DNA from: Paludibacteraceae bacterium
GTDB taxonomy: Bacteria; Bacteroidota; Bacteroidia; Bacteroidales; Paludibacteraceae
Assembly: GCA_024401645.1 (NCBI GenBank)
Contig: JAKSKR010000028.1
Span: forward strand, 1 to 39,386
DNA: 39,386 nt
Direction of reading: 5' to 3'
The position numbers and the translations under genes are program-made. Positions 7,698 through 15,900 of this stretch are shown here, in pieces (position 1 is the first letter of the stretch; every line of letters starts with the position of its first letter). A model generated the notes under the pieces. It saw nothing but the letters and a program-made list of their open reading frames with translations, was not told the origin of the DNA and ran no database searches.

Positions 7698-8633
7698 TCA
7701 ATCTTTTTTTATGATGGGTAACTTAATGACGTAGTGCTTGCCCTTTGGGTTAGGCAGCGTGTTAGTCCTTAACCAGAAGTTCTCCTCTTTCAGCAGGTTG
7801 TAGTTCAACCCCCTGTCTTTTGCAAATTGGGCAAGGTTGGTAATGGCTGTGTCTACGCCCACGGTGTCGCAAGGCACTTCGCGGTAAAGTTCGCTTTCCT
7901 TTAGGTTGAAACCAAAGGCTTTCGGATTGGTCATCACCATTTTGCAAGCCAAAAGGCGGAACATGTACCGGTTAGTCTCTTCGGTGAGGTTCATCTCGTA
8001 GAAGTTGCTGGCCAACTGCACACGGCTTTGGCGAAGCAGGCGTCCAATGCCGGCGTTGTAAGATGCAGCAGTCAGGCTCCAGTTGCCCAACTGTTGGTAG
8101 GCATGGCGCAAGTACTTGCATGCAGCCCTTGTTGAGAGTTCTATATGGTAGCGTTCATCTACGTTTTCGTCTACCTGCAAGCCGTGGTCCTTACCAGCTT
8201 CGGGAATGAGCTGCCAAAGGCCAGCCGCCTTTGCCGACGAGTAGCTGCGTGGGTTCAAGCTACTTTCAATGGCAGCCAGGTACTTAATGTCGTCGGGCAA
8301 GCCTTCTTCCTTCAGTATGCGTTCAATTAGCGGAAAGTAGCGGTTAGCACGCTTCAGAAGCTGTAGGGTGCTGCTATGGCTGTAGGTGAAGTTCATCAAC
8401 TCACGGTCGAGACGTTCACGGAAGTATTCGTTGTCAATTTTCACCTTTTCGCCACACCATTCGGCCTCTGCTGGCACTTGTGGAATGAAAAGGTTGTTGT
8501 TGTCGGCAAGTTGTGCAATTGGGGCAGACGGTTGCAACTCTTGCTGTTGAGCCTTACGTTCGTTACTTGCACATGCTTCTAGGGGCATAGACAGTGTTAT
8601 GCCCACATATAGGGGTAGAAATTTTTTATACAT
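7698..8633 (-). CDS. MltD-like lytic transglycosylase, predicted lipoprotein
   Basis: This 311-aa enzyme cleaves the MurNAc-GlcNAc bond of peptidoglycan with formation of 1,6-anhydroMurNAc. The SLT domain covers residues about 95-225: KYLAAIESSLNPRSYSSAKAAGLWQLIP contains the catalytic Glu123 and the AAGLWQ motif, followed by AACKYLRHAYQQLGNWSLTAASYNAGIGRL. The N-terminus MYKKFLPLYVGITLSMPLEAC reads as a lipoprotein signal with Cys21. No LysM repeats are present, unlike E. coli MltD. The frame stays open upstream to 8687, but the ATG at 8633 gives the signal peptide and lies 13 nt after the Usp stop. Middle gene of a three-gene operon. Confidence 0.88.
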   Translation of the reverse strand: MYKKFLPLYVGITLSMPLEACASNERKAQQQELQPSAPIAQLADNNNLFIPQVPAEAEWCGEKVKIDNEYFRERLDRELMNFTYSHSSTLQLLKRANRYFPLIERILKEEGLPDDIKYLAAIESSLNPRSYSSAKAAGLWQLIPEAGKDHGLQVDENVDERYHIELSTRAACKYLRHAYQQLGNWSLTAASYNAGIGRLLRQSRVQLASNFYEMNLTEETNRYMFRLLACKMVMTNPKAFGFNLKESELYREVPCDTVGVDTAITNLAQFAKDRGLNYNLLKEENFWLRTNTLPNPKGKHYVIKLPIIKKD

Positions 8634-8646
8634 TTTGGTGATTGTG

Positions 8647-9774
8647 TTACACGTGGAAGACCAATAGTGGGGTCTTGCTGTTTCCAAGAAGGGTTTTAGC
8701 GGTACTTGGATTGAATAGTCTTACAAACAGGCTACGGTGGTGTGTGGTAAGCGAAACAACGTCTATGTTCTCGTCCTTCACATACTGTTCAATGGCTAGG
8801 AGCGATTCTTCGCCATTCAGTAGGTTGAGCGAGATTTCCTGTTCAGGATAGTTGGTCTTGAAGTATTCGCTTATGCCGCGTAATTTAATCTCGTTCCAAA
8901 TGGTCTTGTCTTCATCGGACTTCTTTCCCTTGGCCAGGTGAAGGAAGTGGACTTTGAACTTGAAGGGTTTCAACAAGGTCATCAGTCGGTCGAAAGCCAT
9001 TAGGTCGTCATCTTCAAAGCGCGTAGCATAAACAAGGTTCTTCATGCTGTTGAAGCTTTCGAAATCGGCATTCTTCGGAAGGGCGAAAACCGGTTTCTCG
9101 CTACGTTCAAGCACCTCGGCGGTAATGCTACCCATCTCCTCACTGTCTACCTCGGCTTTGGTGCGTGTGCCCATAACAATGAGCTGCACGTAAGCCTCGC
9201 GGCTGTAATTCAATATTTCGTCTTCCGGAATACCTATCTTAACTACGTACTTGTAGTTAATGTTAGGCAAGGTACCGTCGGCAATGAGGGCCTGGAGTTG
9301 CTTGTCGAAGTTCTCCTTCTGAACCTGAATTCGGTCCAAATCTTCCTGCAAGGCCTTGTCGCGTTTGCCTTTTTCCCTGGTCAGCATCTCTTCAATGAGG
9401 TTGACGTGCGGGGTAGGGTCAATGAACGCATGGAACAAACGGACGCCGCAACCATAGCTTTGGGCAAACTTGAAGGCAATGCCGCAAATGCGTAGGCTGA
9501 AGTCGCTGAAGTCAATTGGCACCAGCAATACGTTTTTTGGGGCTTCGCTGCTATCGTCAGCACTTGCTTTCTTCAACTCAATCTGTTCAACTACACTTGT
9601 TGCACGGTCAAGGTCGGCTTCCTTAATTCGCACACGCACATTGCGGGTAACAATGCTGTCGCCCACGTGCTGTATTATGGAATCTATGTTGTTTGCAGCC
9701 AACTCTTGCTGTAATGCAAGTGCTTTCTCAAACGAGTGGATTGCCAACGTTACCAGTTTCGCCTTGTCGTCCAT
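8647..9774 (-). CDS. Tandem universal stress protein with N-terminal DUF2007-like domain
   Basis: In this 375-aa cytoplasmic protein, residues about 5-70 (VTLAIHSFEKALALQQELAANNIDSI and the following VRIKEADLDRATSVVEQ) look like the DUF2007 putative signalling domain. Two UspA folds follow: about 82-232, beginning VLLVPIDFSDFS and ending VLERSEKPVFALP, and about 243-375, ending TAKTLLGNSKTPLLVFHV. The nucleotide-binding GxxG-x9-G(S/T) pattern is only partly kept in the first (MGTRTKAEVDSEEMGS) and is absent in the second, so ATP binding is uncertain. Usp proteins respond to starvation and envelope stress. It is the first gene of an operon with a lytic transglycosylase and a DUF2461 protein. 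Confidence 0.88.
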   Translation of the reverse strand: MDDKAKLVTLAIHSFEKALALQQELAANNIDSIIQHVGDSIVTRNVRVRIKEADLDRATSVVEQIELKKASADDSSEAPKNVLLVPIDFSDFSLRICGIAFKFAQSYGCGVRLFHAFIDPTPHVNLIEEMLTREKGKRDKALQEDLDRIQVQKENFDKQLQALIADGTLPNINYKYVVKIGIPEDEILNYSREAYVQLIVMGTRTKAEVDSEEMGSITAEVLERSEKPVFALPKNADFESFNSMKNLVYATRFEDDDLMAFDRLMTLLKPFKFKVHFLHLAKGKKSDEDKTIWNEIKLRGISEYFKTNYPEQEISLNLLNGEESLLAIEQYVKDENIDVVSLTTHHRSLFVRLFNPSTAKTLLGNSKTPLLVFHV

Positions 9775-10200
9775 AAGTATTCGCTTTTTGCCGTTTAAAA
9801 CCTTAATTTGTAAATATACTAATAATTCATTTAAATTAGGTCTTATAGATACGTAAGATTTTGGAGGCCCACTTCAGAAGGTGCCTTTTTGGGCACAACA
9901 TATTTACTTGCACACTACAACCATAAAGTTGTTAACCAAGAGCCATTTTTATTGTTAATAACTTATATTGCATTAAATAACAGACATTTACGTTAATTTG
10001 TTCATAAGTTGTTTATATCTTACATAGCTCATTTTTTTCACCATCTGAACATTCTCATAACTTTGTGACGTCTGAAATTTGTGGTTCGGCAAAAGGGTGA
10101 AAAAAGCCATTTCTTTGCGTTGAAGCTTTAGCAGAATATTGCTTTTTCTGGCCCTAAAGTTGCAACCTTGCAATTTTCAAGAACTATGAAATATATGTAC
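9775..10200. other. Gene-free upstream region
   Basis: No credible gene is visible. A small inverted repeat GTGCC/GGCAC lies at about 9878-9894, AT-rich sequence follows, and a TAACTTTG box (10058-10065, plus strand) fits TAnnTTTG but has no TTG at the right distance. A leftward TTG-started frame at 9988-10173 has no recognisable product. The promoter of the leftward Usp operon should lie in the first 100 nt but shows no exact consensus. Confidence 0.4.
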
Positions 10201-10318
10201 TAAATTTGTGTCGTAAACGGAGCTATGAAATGCTGTGGAAAATGAAAACTATGAAAGGGAAAATTTAGGAAATGATATGGAAAATGGTGCCCCGCAACAA
10301 AAGTGCGGGGCTTTTTTT
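10201..10318 (+). ncRNA. Candidate small RNA or leader transcript
   Basis: A TAAATTTG box (10201-10208) fits the Bacteroidetes -7 element, and about 80 nt later comes a strong terminator (10289-10318). The implied transcript is about 105 nt. It contains only tiny overlapping frames: MKCCGK from about 10225, and MKTMKGKI. No gene follows for 500 nt, so it could be a free small RNA rather than an attenuator. No TTG -33 element sits at the standard distance. This is inference from promoter-terminator spacing only. Confidence 0.42.
10289..10318 (+). terminator. Rho-independent terminator
   Basis: An 8-bp perfect GC-rich stem (GCCCCGCA, 10289-10296; TGCGGGGC, 10304-10311) closes a 7-nt loop and is followed by seven T (10312-10318). 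It ends a rightward transcript that carries no gene in the preceding 500 nt. Confidence 0.88.
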
Positions 10319-10355
10319 ATGGTAGCAAGAGTTGTCACTCCTGCCACACCAAAAA

Positions 10356-10687
10356 ATGCGCTGTGCGCATTAAATTCGTGTCATTAGTAACGCCCGCGGC
10401 GTTAATTGGGGAAATCCCCATCAAACCAAGAATTCGTATCATTCGCGAAATTCGTTGGCAATTTTTCATAATTGCACCATGTGCATAAAATTTCAACGAG
10501 GGCGATGCCACTCAATTAATTCTGTTGCCCATACTGGGCGCACAAACGTCGTGCGTATCAACCCAGGGCGCCGCTGCGCTTGCCCCGGGCTGACAGGTGA
10601 TGCCCTTTCAGGGCGCACAACACCTAGCGCACAAAATTCGTGTCATTAGCAACGCCACCGGCGTTAATTCGCGAAATTCGTTGGCAA
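10356..10687. repeat. REP-like cluster of short hairpins with duplicated units
   Basis: A row of perfect short inverted repeats, mostly with 3-nt loops: ATGCGC-TGT-GCGCAT (10356-10370), AACGCC-CGC-GGCGTT within 10372-10407, TGGGG/CCCCA (10407-10420), TGCAC-CAT-GTGCA (10473-10485), GCCCA-TAC-TGGGC (10527-10539), a longer GC-rich stem CCCaGGGC/GCCCcGGG (10562-10590), GCCCT-TTC-AGGGC (10602-10614), and AACGCC-ACC-GGCGTT within 10634-10669. The 36-nt units at 10372-10407 and 10634-10669 differ at three positions; a 21-nt unit is identical at 10441-10461 and 10667-10687. In the two AACGCC hairpins the stem is unchanged and only the loop differs. This resembles REP/BIME elements; no RAYT transposase is in the window. 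Confidence 0.7.
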
Positions 10688-10777
10688 CATTAATTCCGTA
10701 TTGAATGCAGAATGCGATATTCGGCAGCAAAAAATAAATCCCCATTTTTTTCGAAATGAAGAAAACTAGGTCTATAT

Positions 10778-10785
10778 TATGTTTG
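10778..10785 (+). promoter_or_regulatory. -7 box for the orphan gene at 10815
   Basis: TATGTTTG fits TAnnTTTG and lies 30 nt before the ATG. No TTG is at the expected -33 position, so the call rests on the -7 box and its distance. Confidence 0.45.
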
Positions 10786-10814
10786 TAAGCCATTTAAATC
10801 TTAAAAACTTGTGA

Positions 10815-12023
10815 ATGATGAAAGAAATTACGAAAAGTTTAGACGTTAAGTGTTACGAGAAGTTTTTCGATGTCCTAACCCACAAGGTTAGCATGTCGAC
10901 ACGAATGGCAGAACTGAAATGTATGGGTGTTCCGTTTATTATGAAAAATGGCGTATGCACTGTTAATTGTGGCAACCCGCATGCAGCACTGGTGTTTGAC
11001 GATAACAACGTGCGTTACTACCTCGAAGGTAAAGAAGTTTTGCGTGGTTTGGAATACACCTACTGCACCACTCGCGCATTGGTTGATATTCTGATGCAGT
11101 TTGAAAAAAACATTTGTTGGGAAGAGTTTGTTGTGAAACCCACTTACAAATTTGAATGGCAAAAGTGTGCGGATGGTATCCTTGACAAGGAAAAGGAAAA
11201 CGCAGAACATTCTAAAAAAATGGTTTGGATGGACTACGAGGAAGATTTCCGCAAAGAATGGTACCCGAAATACAAGAAGGTGATTTCCGTTTTCGAGAGT
11301 ACCCTTAAAAACCTTTATGGCGACCGACTTGGTTCTTATTCATTATATGACGATGTGACACCTTACGATGAACATTGCATTTTCTTTAAATGGTACGACG
11401 ATAATAACTGCATCTGGAAAGGCACAGGCACCCCATTCATGGAAGGATTTTTTAATCCGGACAAACCACAGGAATTTCTAGACCTGACAAATACCATCGA
11501 CGAGTTCCTGGCAAACGGAAAGGTTGACCACAACACCATGGCAAAAAGACCCAGGGTGGTGGTATATGACGAAGCAACTTGTAACGAAATTTCGTTGATG
11601 ATTAAACGACACGCAGATGCAGACCCTACCTACTGGCGACCTATGTGGAAAAATTTGGACGAGTTTTGCGATGAATGGTGCGATGTTTTAAGTGATAACA
11701 ACGATGACCTTTCGTACTCGTACGAAAGATCGGAATTTTATCAATACTTAACATCTGGTAAGTTAAATAATGGCAAATACCGTAAATGGCGACGTTTCTG
11801 CGAGAGTGTTATGCGTAAGGTCTGGAACGAATTACAAAAAGACATGTACCGACCATTAGAAATTGTACCCTATAAGAACTTATACCAACAGGGCAGATAT
11901 GTTAAAACCGATAAGTTGCGTTACAAGGGACTCTATGTCTTGTGCACCCCTTACCTTAAAGAGGGGTTGCAAGTTCCCCTAAAATGGATTAACCATAACA
12001 AGAAATGGACGTTCTACGCATAA
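10815..12023 (+). CDS. Hypothetical protein, Cys/Trp-rich, orphan
   Basis: This 402-aa protein belongs to no family I can name. It has no signal peptide and no membrane segment. It is unusually rich in aromatic residues and in cysteine for a predicted cytoplasmic protein. Features include YYLEGKEVLRGLEYTYCTTRALVDIL (about 77-100), an acidic segment MVWMDYEEDFRKEWYPKYKK (about 136-155), WYDDNNCIWKGTGTPFMEGFF (about 199-220), and ADPTYWRPMWKNLDEFCDEWCDV (about 276-298). The tail carries RKWRRFCESVMRKVWNEL. Two ATGs lie side by side at 10815 and 10818. It stands alone between the hairpin cluster and the promoter at 12067-12096. A 9-bp inverted repeat overlaps its stop codon region. Coding character is consistent along its length. 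Confidence 0.75.
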   Translation: MMKEITKSLDVKCYEKFFDVLTHKVSMSTRMAELKCMGVPFIMKNGVCTVNCGNPHAALVFDDNNVRYYLEGKEVLRGLEYTYCTTRALVDILMQFEKNICWEEFVVKPTYKFEWQKCADGILDKEKENAEHSKKMVWMDYEEDFRKEWYPKYKKVISVFESTLKNLYGDRLGSYSLYDDVTPYDEHCIFFKWYDDNNCIWKGTGTPFMEGFFNPDKPQEFLDLTNTIDEFLANGKVDHNTMAKRPRVVVYDEATCNEISLMIKRHADADPTYWRPMWKNLDEFCDEWCDVLSDNNDDLSYSYERSEFYQYLTSGKLNNGKYRKWRRFCESVMRKVWNELQKDMYRPLEIVPYKNLYQQGRYVKTDKLRYKGLYVLCTPYLKEGLQVPLKWINHNKKWTFYA

Positions 12024-12047
12024 AAGAAGCCGAAAGTTCGTAGAACG
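12010..12047. other. Inverted repeat across the end of the orphan gene
   Basis: CGTTCTACG (12010-12018) and CGTAGAACG (12039-12047) form a perfect 9-bp stem with a 20-nt loop that contains the stop codon (12021-12023). No T run follows on the plus strand (A-rich instead), so it is not a standard terminator. It may protect the 3' end or bind a protein. Confidence 0.5.
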
Positions 12048-12066
12048 AAAAAATGCCCTGTCTATT

Positions 12067-12096
12067 TTGGCATTAACTTTGGGTGGCGTATATTTG
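12067..12096 (+). promoter_or_regulatory. Consensus Bacteroidetes promoter
   Basis: TTG (12067-12069), exactly 19 nt, then TATATTTG (12089-12096). This is an exact fit to the Bacteroidetes promoter, with initiation about 20 nt before the ATG at 12123. A second -7-like box, TAACTTTG (12074-12081), overlaps the spacer. Confidence 0.78.
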
Positions 12097-12122
12097 GGTA
12101 TTAAACATCTATTCATAAGAAA

Positions 12123-12803
12123 ATGAAAAAGGTATTAATACCATTTTTTATATTGGTAATGTTCGTTAACGGTGTCCTATGCACTGCGCAAACCATTAGC
12201 GGACAAGCAGGTGGCTACAACTATGTGGACCTGGGCTTGCCAAGTGGCACCAAATGGGCAACTTGCAACATTGGCGCCAACGATCCGTTTGAATATGGCG
12301 ACTACTTCGCTTGGGGCGAGGTGGAAGCAAAGAAAAAATACAACTGGGATACTTACAAGTGGAGTGGTGCAAAGCTTGACTCGCTCTACAAATACTGCAC
12401 ACAAACGCTTTGGGGCAATGCCGACAGCACCGCCGTGCTGCTAGCCGACGACGATGCTGCCACAGCTGCATGGGGCAATGCGTGGCGCATGCCGACAAAG
12501 ACCGAACAAGACGAACTGCTTGAGGGGTGCAACTGGGTGTGGACCGTGAACTACAATGGCAGTAGGGTGGCAGGTTCAATAGGAACGTCGAAGACGAACG
12601 GCAACACCATCTTCCTACCGGCTGGGGGCTACCGCCTAATGAAGTCGAACTTCGACGAAGGGGAGTGTGGTTTCTATTGGTCGGCTTCGCTTTTTGAAGA
12701 ATATTCGTTCGATGCCTATGCCATGGAACTGAAAAATGCCCGAAATAAGAGCATTTTCGATAAACGCCGTAACGGCAACAACATACGAGCCGTTGTAAGG
12801 TAA
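12123..12803 (+). CDS. Secreted fibrobacter-type paralogous domain protein
   Basis: This 226-aa protein has a signal peptide (MKKVLIPFFILVMFVNGVLC, cleaved near residues 20-24). Then comes the repeated-family opening NYVDLGLPSGTKWATCNIGANDPFEYGDYFAWGEVE, a central GNAWRMPTKTEQDELL, and the terminal pattern FYWSASLFEE...RRNGNNIRAVVR. This order is that of the family expanded in Fibrobacter and many Bacteroidales, with a fold probably related to C-type-lectin or formylglycine-generating-enzyme domains. Such proteins are exported, and their ligands are mostly unknown. It has its own consensus promoter and lies 99 nt before the macroglobulin gene, possibly co-transcribed with it. Confidence 0.85.
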   Translation: MKKVLIPFFILVMFVNGVLCTAQTISGQAGGYNYVDLGLPSGTKWATCNIGANDPFEYGDYFAWGEVEAKKKYNWDTYKWSGAKLDSLYKYCTQTLWGNADSTAVLLADDDAATAAWGNAWRMPTKTEQDELLEGCNWVWTVNYNGSRVAGSIGTSKTNGNTIFLPAGGYRLMKSNFDEGECGFYWSASLFEEYSFDAYAMELKNARNKSIFDKRRNGNNIRAVVR

Positions 12804-12849
12804 CGGCTGAAGGCCTGCCTTTTGGCACGAACTTTGCAATGGTAAAGCC

Positions 12850-12873
12850 GGGCATGGAGAAGGCTCTCTGCCC
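12850..12873 (+). other. Intergenic hairpin before the macroglobulin gene
   Basis: GGGCA/TGCCC (12850-12854, 12869-12873) encloses GAGA/TCTC (12857-12860, 12865-12868) around AGGC, with a two-base bulge. It is stable, but no T run follows. It sits between two rightward genes and may set their relative expression or mark an mRNA end. Confidence 0.45.
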
Positions 12874-12902
12874 ACATACCAACAAAAATAACAGATTAAC
12901 TT

Positions 12903-15900
12903 ATGAATAGCGCCGTTATAAAGTTCTTTCACCTAGTCAGCTTACTTGTTTTGTGGCTATCACTATCTTCGTTCAACTACAAGAGCGAATGGAATAAAAT
13001 AGACACAATAATTGAAAAGAAACCTAAAACGGCGCAAACCCTACTGCGAAACATAGAGAAAAATGCACGTGCCGAGGGCAACTTGCCCGAGGTACTTCGG
13101 TGCATTATGGTGGAGCACCGCATAAATACGAAAATTATTGATGAAGTGGGTTCCATTAACAATACGCTGACAAGGCTAAAATCGTTCAGAAAGACCTATA
13201 AGAACCATTCTGCCGCTGTGGCTGTTGCTTTCTGCCTCGAAGCGGAAGTCTTGAACCATTATTACGACGGAAATTGTTATGATAGCGAGAGAAGCGAGGT
13301 GTTGCCAAAAGACTTTAAGGAATGGCAGGAAGCTGATATAGAATGGAAGATTAGGGACAGCTACAAAAGGGCATTAAAAAATGCTATTGTGAAAACCACA
13401 AAGGCAAGCGCTTACAAAACACTGTTCGACGTTGACGTTGATGGGCGGCATTACTTTACGACTCTTTACGACCTCATTCAGGGCTGCCGCATTTACAACA
13501 ATAAAGTTTACACGAAGACAGAAGTTCTTAAGATTTTCGATGAACTGATAGCTTTCCACAAAAATGACCCCGATAAAAATGCCTACGTGTTTGCCAAGCT
13601 CGACAAAAGGGATTGGGAGCAATCGGACTATGCCAAATTTGTGTACGATAGACTAAATAAATTCAATAGGTACAAAAATTATGTTACCATTACCGAAAGC
13701 TATGTCAACGATTTGGAGAAAATGCTGGCAACTTACCGCAATACATCTGCTTCGGTCTTGGTACGTTGTAGGCTGGGTATGGTCTACTATGAAATGATGT
13801 CGGAAAATACTTTCGACAGCTATAAGGACTTGGGCATAAAACTCAAATTAACTCCTAAACGTCTCTACGATTTGTGCAATAAGGGTATTACCCAATATCC
13901 GAATCACCCCCATGCAAAAGAGTTGAAGAAGCTGATAGAAGTCATGAAACTGGAATCGGTGACTACGGAAATTGATAAAGATGTGTACAGAAACGACGAA
14001 GATGTTCTGCTAAAAGTCGGCTATGCCAATATAACCAATCTGCAACTGAACCTTCACCGTTACGACTGTTCTCCCGAAGATCGTCTGGGAAAGAAGCACT
14101 ATGAACTGCCGAACACTAAAATTGACAGTTTAAACTATGTGTTGACACCATCGGACTATTTTAATAAAAGAGATACCATTCTGCATTTGCCTAAACTAGA
14201 TTTTGGCTCATATTTCATTGCATACAAAGGCGATACCATCGATTTTACTGTTTCGAACTTCTCGGCTTTCATAGGAGATATAGATTATGGAGATGGTACC
14301 ATAGGTTTTGTTGTAGATAGCAAGACAGGGATGCCAATGGCAGATGTAGGTGTTTTCGGAAAAGACACAGACTTTTATGGTCTTATTAAGACAACTAATC
14401 GCGAAGGTGCATATAGACTGACATACAACGAGAACTATTCGCGCTTATTCTTTTCCGATAGTTTAAAGCAAGACCGTTTCTTGAACATTTCAAATAATGT
14501 TCATCAGGTGTATAACAGTTCTAATAGAGATGACAAAGCCAAAATTTTTACCGATAGAGCCATTTACCGCCCAGGGCAAATGGTGCATTTCAATATTATC
14601 AGGTATAAGCTAGATGATATTACGAAAGTTATAGAAAATAAGAATTTTACTGTCGAAGTAAAAACCGGTCATAATGTAATTTATGAGAAAAAGCTGACAA
14701 CGAATCAGTATGGCTCGGTTGCCGATTCCTTCAGAATACCGGTAAGTGCACGTCCGGGCGAATATCGAATAAGTTGTAGCGAGACATGGGAAAGCCATCC
14801 CTTCAGAGTAGAAGAATATAAGTGTCCTACTTTTGAAGTGGGATTGGTGTCGCCAGTTCATTATATTGAATTTGGAGAGGAAGTTAGCGTAAAGGGGAAG
14901 GCTAAATACCTGAACGAAACACCATTACAACGTGCTAAAGTGGTTTACACTATAGTCGACCATGAAGGGAAAAGAACGACAGATTCTACTTATACCAACA
15001 ATTATGGCGATTTTGAGGTTCGCTTCAGAACTAAAACAAAGTCTGATAACGTAATTTTGTCAGCCTCCTCTGTAAACGTTATGGTAACCGACTTGAAAGG
15101 GGAAACTCACGGACAAAATTCATGTTTTTGGGTTGGCAGTAACAATATGCACATTAAATGTGGCAACAGGAAGCCACAAATGGAGAAAAAAGATTTGCCT
15201 AAAGTCAAGTTTACGGTTACAAACTTTAATGATGAACCTTTGACACAAAAGGTGAATTATGCGGTTTACTCCGATACGGTATTGGTGGCCGATGGTGTTG
15301 TTGTTAGCGATAGCATTAACGGGTTCAGCCTACCGGTTGAAACCAGCAACTGGAAAGCGGGCAAATACGACATTAAACTGACGGTAAACGACGTAAAGCA
15401 ACATATTGTTAAAAATGACTTCTCGTTCATACTTTTCAGTACCGAAGACACTTGCCCTCCTATTTATTCGGAGTTGTGGATTGACGACAATGAAACTCAT
15501 TGGCTGAAGAGCGACTCCGACAGTGTATTGGTGCGTGTGGGCACCTCGCTGATCGACGCCTGGTTACTAACCGTTAGTAGGTATTCCAACCAATATTCCT
15601 ACTACTGGAGTAAATTAAGCAATAAGGTGAAAATTGACAAATGGAGACTGCAAGCTGGTTCCGACAAGTTGTATGTAGACTATTTCATAATAAACAATGG
15701 ACAACTGTGGCACCAATCGGTTGCCATAAGGAAAAAGCCGGAAGACAAGACTTTGAAAACAAAGTTGTCGGTTTTCAGAGATAAGGTACAACCTGGTGCC
15801 AAGGAACAGTGGACCCTGCATGTGGAGCCGGCTAGGGGAGAAATGATGGCAACCATGTACGATGCGTCGCTCGACCTCATCGTCCCTATGAATGTTTGGC

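Noticed and set aside
9800..10100. Replication origin
   Set aside because: AT-rich, but no cluster of TTATCCACA-type boxes; the one clear TGTGGATAA (about 21777) is isolated inside the esterase gene.
9988..10173. Leftward 61-codon frame in the gene-free region
   Set aside because: Starts with TTG, has no motif, and no promoter box or operon partner.
10201..10318. tRNA or 6S RNA
   Set aside because: No T-loop GTTCRA element or cloverleaf pairing, and too short and unstructured for 6S RNA.
10356..10687. CRISPR array
   Set aside because: Repeats are only two copies each, spacing is irregular, each is itself a hairpin, and no cas genes are nearby.
12123..12803. Variable protein of a diversity-generating retroelement
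   Set aside because: The protein may have a lectin-like fold, but there is no template repeat or reverse transcriptase in the window.
12196..12885. Long leftward open frame antisense to the fibrobacter-type gene
   Set aside because: Its product is full of Cys, Arg, Ser and His runs without a pattern; the sense strand has a signal peptide, family motifs and a consensus promoter.
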